Positions 8,288 through 11,154 of a stretch of DNA of 11,154 nt are shown here, one piece after another. Made by a program: the position numbers and the translations under genes. Within the stretch, counting starts at the first letter, position 1; every line of letters starts with the position of its first letter. The notes below the pieces were generated by a model, which saw nothing but the letters and a program-made list of their open reading frames with translations, was not told the origin of the DNA and made no database searches. This DNA comes from Ectocarpus siliculosus (lineage: Eukaryota; Sar; Phaeophyceae; Ectocarpales; Ectocarpaceae): contig FN647968.1 in assembly GCA_000310025.1 (NCBI GenBank), forward strand, positions 120,999 to 132,152, written 5' to 3'.

Positions 8288-8778
8288 CGGCATGGGTCTG
8301 ATAGCTTGATGGGTTTCTTTGGCAACCCTGCAGGTCCTTGTCAACGCGCAATACGCGAGAACATATCCGTTTTGAAGAACACAACGAGCATCTCACTCAC
8401 CGTCGAGCAGTCTAGCACATTTCCCATGTTCACAAAGCTCCCCACACCTTGCCACAATTATTCGCTGCTGATTTTTGCAACCAAGGTCTGCTGCACCCCC
8501 GCACCCACTAGCGCGCCATCAAGGCGGTGCCTGTAACTACTGCTGCGCACAGATTTGATTGAAAGCGTGCAGACCATCTCTGAGGTATGTTGGTTTTTGT
8601 AGTGATAGGCAGTGCATTCCGGTCTAGTCAGACGTCGTGTTCGCTGATTCCGCCGCATGTCCGCTGTGCGTCACACCAAGCCAGCAGCAGGCGGTCTCCT
8701 GTACCTGGCAGTACCGCCCCAGCCGAGCCGTGCTACCCTTGCCAAGGACGCTCGCAAAGAGAGGAAGGGACGATTACA

Positions 8779-8809
8779 ATGCCTCCGGAGTCTGATTACC
8801 GATCTGCCG
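8779..8809 (+). CDS. Cytochrome b5 domain gene, initiator exon
   Basis: The exon encodes MPPESDYRSA plus one base of a split codon, followed by a consensus donor CCG|GTGAGT at 8810. The ATG context (ACAATGCC) is acceptable. The split codon joins with AT at 10170 to give Asp, so the product reads RSADDGLRHR without interruption. An exon this short carries little signal alone; the support is the perfect donor, the in-frame ATG and phase agreement with the recognisable downstream exons. It could be wrong if another upstream exon is used instead. Confidence 0.55.
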
Positions 8810-10119
8810 GTGAGTGCGCAGCATGGCGGTGCTTTGTGTGACCGAATTGTGCACGTCAGCAGACAATCAGCAGCTTGCATAACCGATACCAAATCTCTCG
8901 CTGCAAGACGAGCTTTTTTTTACAGCTGTTTTTGTCCCTGCGCCCCCCCGCTCGGTGTGATGCAGCCCCCTCCTAGCAGCAGGAAGGGATGCACAGAGTT
9001 GACCGCCAAGTGTAGGCATTGTCATGGACGAGGGCATCCATGTTCATTCGTGGGTGACGCCCCCTTCCGTCCAAATTTCCGTAGTCGGCGGACAAACACA
9101 ACGAAATGAGGTGCATTTGTATGGGTCTATTGGAATGAATTGAAAGGCTGCATGTCGTACGTGTACGTGCCCCGTGATCATAGACTTACAACGGCGCATT
9201 GCATTTTGGTACATTTGGTGTCCCCAAACCAGGTGCGACCCCCCCCCGTCTGGCGTGTTGATATGTCGAAATCGGAGGGATCTTGTGCAAGTTCCACCTT
9301 CTCCCTAGGTGCAACCGTCGTGAACCAAAGCTTCCCGTAACACAGCCTAGCATGTTTGAACATGCAAACATACGCCTGTGTTCACGATGTGATTGGCTGG
9401 TGATCGGAGAATCGAAAAAATCGAGGTTTAGCCGTACCACAATAGTCGTAAGCGAGGCTGCTGCTGGTTCATTCCATGACAGCTGCTGCACGCACTCCTA
9501 TTGCACGCATGCTATTCAGCGGCGCACACCAGCCCCTGTGCGATGCGAGACAGCAGTGTTGCCTCCATGTGATTTTCCTGGTGGTGTCTCCAGCAGCAGC
9601 AGTACTGCTGCCCAAAGATGTCGGAGTGCACAACAATTTGCGCTGCAATAATCGTCCAATCAGACGCCTTGTGTATTTATTCCTCTTCACGTGTCTCACA
9701 TGTAGTGAGAGAATGAGAGGGTGTGTACGGTTCCCTCTTGGGGGAGCATGTTGCACAGTGGTCACGATCGGGATACTGCTGTAGATACGGAGTACGAGAC
9801 ACATATCCTTTACCCTTGAGTGAAAGAAGGCGGTAACGAGAACAACAGCAAGAGCGACAATAACGTATTTGCTGCAGCCAATACAGCTGCAACTACAGCA
9901 GCAGCAGTACTAGCAACGAGCAATGCACCACTAATGCTAAACTGCAGAAAGTACGGCAACAGCTGCAGAACTAACACCAAACAACACAATCGTTCGTGCT
10001 ACTGCGGCAGTCACAGCTGCAACTATAGCAGAGGCAGTCAACAACACAATTGACAGCAGTGTAGCTCCTCACCGCTGCTGCAGCAACTACGGCAGCATCT
10101 ACAGCAGCAACACTATTGC

Positions 10120-10153
<34 letters not shown>

Positions 10154-10558
10154 CGGTTGTGCTCCTCAGATGATGGCCTCCGGCACCGGGTATCGGTCGC
10201 GACTCCGGCGGAAATTACCTCGGCGGAGGAGACCGCGGTTGCCAACAACAAGTTCACCTGGCAGGTACGTACGCATACGTCCCACCCATCGGCCGGTCGC
10301 CCTTTTTTTTTTTTTTGCTGTTCAACAACACATGTTTGAATATTCGTACTGTGTGTTCCGCAATTTTACCGGCCTTCGATCGGCTCTGTTTATGCAGTAG
10401 CCTCATGTAGGAGCCACTGGATCCACTACCGCTGTACTTCAGTTGGTAAGGTGTTCGCTGGTGCTTGCTCGGCTTTTCTTTTTCTCAGGAAGTGGCCAAG
10501 CACAACTCGAGGGAAAGCGCGTGGATCATCATCAAGGACAAGGTCTACGACATCACCA
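8779..10558 (+). CDS. Cytochrome b5 domain protein, N-terminal part (three exons, continues beyond the window)
   Basis: Exons 8779-8809, 10170-10264 and 10489-10558 join in matching phases (1, then 0, leaving in phase 1). They give about 65 residues beginning MPPESDYRSADDGLRHRV. The C-terminal part, FTWQEVAKHNSRESAWIIIK followed by DKVYDIT, is the start of a cytochrome b5 heme-binding domain: the first helix, the AW-I-I strand and the VYD turn. In this family the next residues would be FLxxHPGG with the first heme-ligand His; they are not in the window. The domain begins about 37 residues from the start, as in front-end (delta-5/6/8) fatty acid desaturases. A free microsomal cytochrome b5 or another b5 fusion fits equally well. 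Nitrate reductase is less likely because no molybdenum domain precedes it. No TATA box is evident before the start. Confidence 0.78.
8810..10169 (+). other. Cytochrome b5 gene intron 1 (1360 nt)
   Basis: Donor GTGAGT, acceptor GCTCCTCAG. It contains a 16-bp perfect palindrome GCAGCAGTACTGCTGC at 9596-9611 and the triplet-rich tract at its 3' end. No further exon is needed, because the flanking phases already match. Confidence 0.55.
9836..10154. repeat. CAG/CAA-rich triplet tract ending in (CAA)11
   Basis: About 320 bp dominated by CAG, CAA, ACA and GCA triplets, ending in eleven perfect CAA copies at 10121-10153. It lies at the 3' end of intron 1 of the cytochrome b5 gene, 14 nt before the acceptor AG. 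The triplet composition keeps several frames open on both strands, so openness here is not evidence of coding. Confidence 0.8.
10170..10264 (+). CDS. Cytochrome b5 domain gene, second exon
   Basis: This 95-nt exon lies between the acceptor TGCTCCTCAG|AT and a consensus donor CAG|GTACGT. It encodes 31 complete residues from DGLRHRVSVATPAEI to KFTWQ, the entry into a cytochrome b5 domain. The two ATG triplets at its start are in a different frame and are not used. The reading frame is also open upstream through the (CAA)11 tract to a stop at 9938-9940, without any ATG. A longer form starting inside that tract is therefore possible only if it is spliced from another upstream exon. Confidence 0.78.
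10303..10316. repeat. T14 homopolymer in cytochrome b5 gene intron 2
   Basis: A run of 14 T in the 224-nt intron between 10265 and 10488, well before the acceptor, which has its own pyrimidine tract. Confidence 0.8.
10489..10558 (+). CDS. Cytochrome b5 domain gene, third exon
   Basis: This 70-nt exon lies between a strong acceptor (CTTTTTCTCAG|GA) and a consensus donor (A|GTGAGT). It encodes EVAKHNSRESAWIIIKDKVY and then DIT, plus one base. Helix, strand and turn spacing match cytochrome b5 domains closely. The heme-ligand exon should follow in phase 1 but none is visible up to 11154, so the next intron is at least about 600 nt long. Confidence 0.88.
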
Positions 10559-11154
10559 GTGAGTTACTGTAGCATACATACAACCTTTGATGAGTCCGAA
10601 GAACAATCGAAAGTGCAACATATTCTTTGCTTCTAATAGTTATGGTGGTGTTTGTCGACATTCTTGGAAGCCACCGGCGGTCGGTCATGGCGTCATCTCC
10701 GTCGACATAGTCATCCCCCCTTTCTCCCAGGTGTCTTCGCTCAACCGACCCACTTCATCCAGAGACCCTTTCGTCGTCGTGCCTGCGGTAGGCCTGTCTT
10801 GCTCATCTCGCCGCACATGCTATTCCGAGCGTTTACTCCCCCCCCCCGAATGGTTTGCTGTCACTGTTGGTCGTTGTCTCCCGTTACTGGCCTCGAACTC
10901 AACCGGCATGCATGCTTAAAAGTGTTCAGCGAGTACAGCGGATAGAGCAAACACTGGGACATGTTTCTGTATGAATCGACGAACATAGTTGCGGAATTGT
11001 TGTTCGCGGATAAGTTTCAGCCAAGGAGAATCCCGGTCGCTACCGAAATGGTAGGTGTGTATTGTAGTAAATCTCGGAGTAGACAGACCCCCAGCCCCGA
11101 AGATGACCCGCCCTTCCACCTTGTACGCTCATGCGTGCATGCCCCCCCCCCCCC
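10559..11154 (+). other. Cytochrome b5 gene intron 3, running to the window edge
   Basis: It starts with the consensus GTGAGT. No exon with the FLxxHPGG heme motif was found, so the remaining exons should lie to the right of the window. Confidence 0.6.
11142..11154. repeat. C homopolymer at the right window edge
   Basis: At least 13 C, cut by the window end. A C10 run also occurs at 10838-10847. Confidence 0.8.

Larger units (their letters stand above)
7456..8778. promoter_or_regulatory. Head-to-head region between the two genes
   Basis: The two genes point away from each other from this region, so it should hold both promoters and the missing first exon of the methyltransferase gene. Minus-strand TATA-like sequences occur at 7840-7847 (TATAAAAA) and 7532-7538 (TATAAAT). 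However, no ATG follows either of them before the exon at 7455, so they are not convincing start signals for the protein as modelled. The GA microsatellite, the 39-bp tandem repeat and the G19 tract also lie here. Confidence 0.4.

Noticed and set aside
7904-8536. 210-codon plus-strand open frame
   Set aside because: It has no domain-like sequence and contains the GA microsatellite as an Arg/Glu run. It overlaps competing frames of similar quality and looks like chance openness in the region between the genes.
10170-10175. ATGATG directly after the acceptor as a start codon
   Set aside because: It is in a different frame from the cytochrome b5 sequence and leads to an Arg-rich frame without features.
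10585-10615. Hammerhead-ribozyme-like string (TGATGAGTCCGAAG ... CGAAAG)
   Set aside because: The CTGATGA core is altered, the stem II complement (GGAC) is missing, and no flanking stems I and III were found.
10660-10690. FLEATGGRSW, which loosely resembles the FLxxHPGG heme motif of cytochrome b5
   Set aside because: The ligand His and the Pro are absent, and no acceptor puts it in phase 1 after 10558.
1-11154. tRNA, rRNA, CRISPR array or bacterial operon
   Set aside because: No T-loop or anticodon arm pattern, no regularly spaced direct repeats, and no ribosome-binding-site-plus-frame arrangement was seen. The GT-AG exon structure is eukaryotic.

Overview
This window looks like nuclear DNA of a multicellular stramenopile, most likely a brown alga of the Ectocarpus type. 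That is an inference from mid-range GC content, short exons (46 to 423 nt) separated by introns of roughly 0.3 to 1.6 kb, abundant CAG/CAA-type triplet repeats and long homopolymers. Nothing resembles operons or Shine-Dalgarno sites. No single open frame is a gene: the long frames that can be drawn are mostly antisense or intronic, and the real coding sequence only appears when short exons are joined across GT-AG introns.

Two divergently transcribed genes can be supported. On the minus strand, seven exons between 7455 and 1702 join with matching phase at every junction. They encode about 347 residues of a class I SAM-dependent methyltransferase-like protein. The SAM-binding glycine motif is itself split by an intron (LLILE | IGAGHGKF). 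The first exon and the end of the gene are not resolved; the gene probably continues below 1700 and perhaps past the left edge of the window.

On the plus strand, a start codon at 8779 opens a short first exon. It joins in phase to exons 10170-10264 and 10489-10558 and encodes the N-terminal half of a cytochrome b5 heme-binding domain. The gene runs off the right edge before the HPGG heme-ligand motif. It could be a front-end fatty acid desaturase, a free cytochrome b5, or another b5-fusion enzyme.

Inside methyltransferase intron 3 (5435-6145) sits a well preserved 218-bp element with 50-bp terminal inverted repeats (47/50 matching) flanked by TA. This is the layout of a Tc1/mariner-type MITE, and it ends only 52 nt from the splice acceptor of the exon carrying the SAM motif. 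Other non-coding structure includes a nested inverted repeat at 5943-5988, a 39-bp tandem duplication at 7598-7675, a G19 tract just upstream of a methyltransferase acceptor, and a 300-bp CAG/CAA-rich tract ending in (CAA)11 just before a b5-gene acceptor.

No RNA genes, CRISPR arrays, viral genes or toxin genes were recognised. No functional link between the two genes is visible beyond their head-to-head arrangement.
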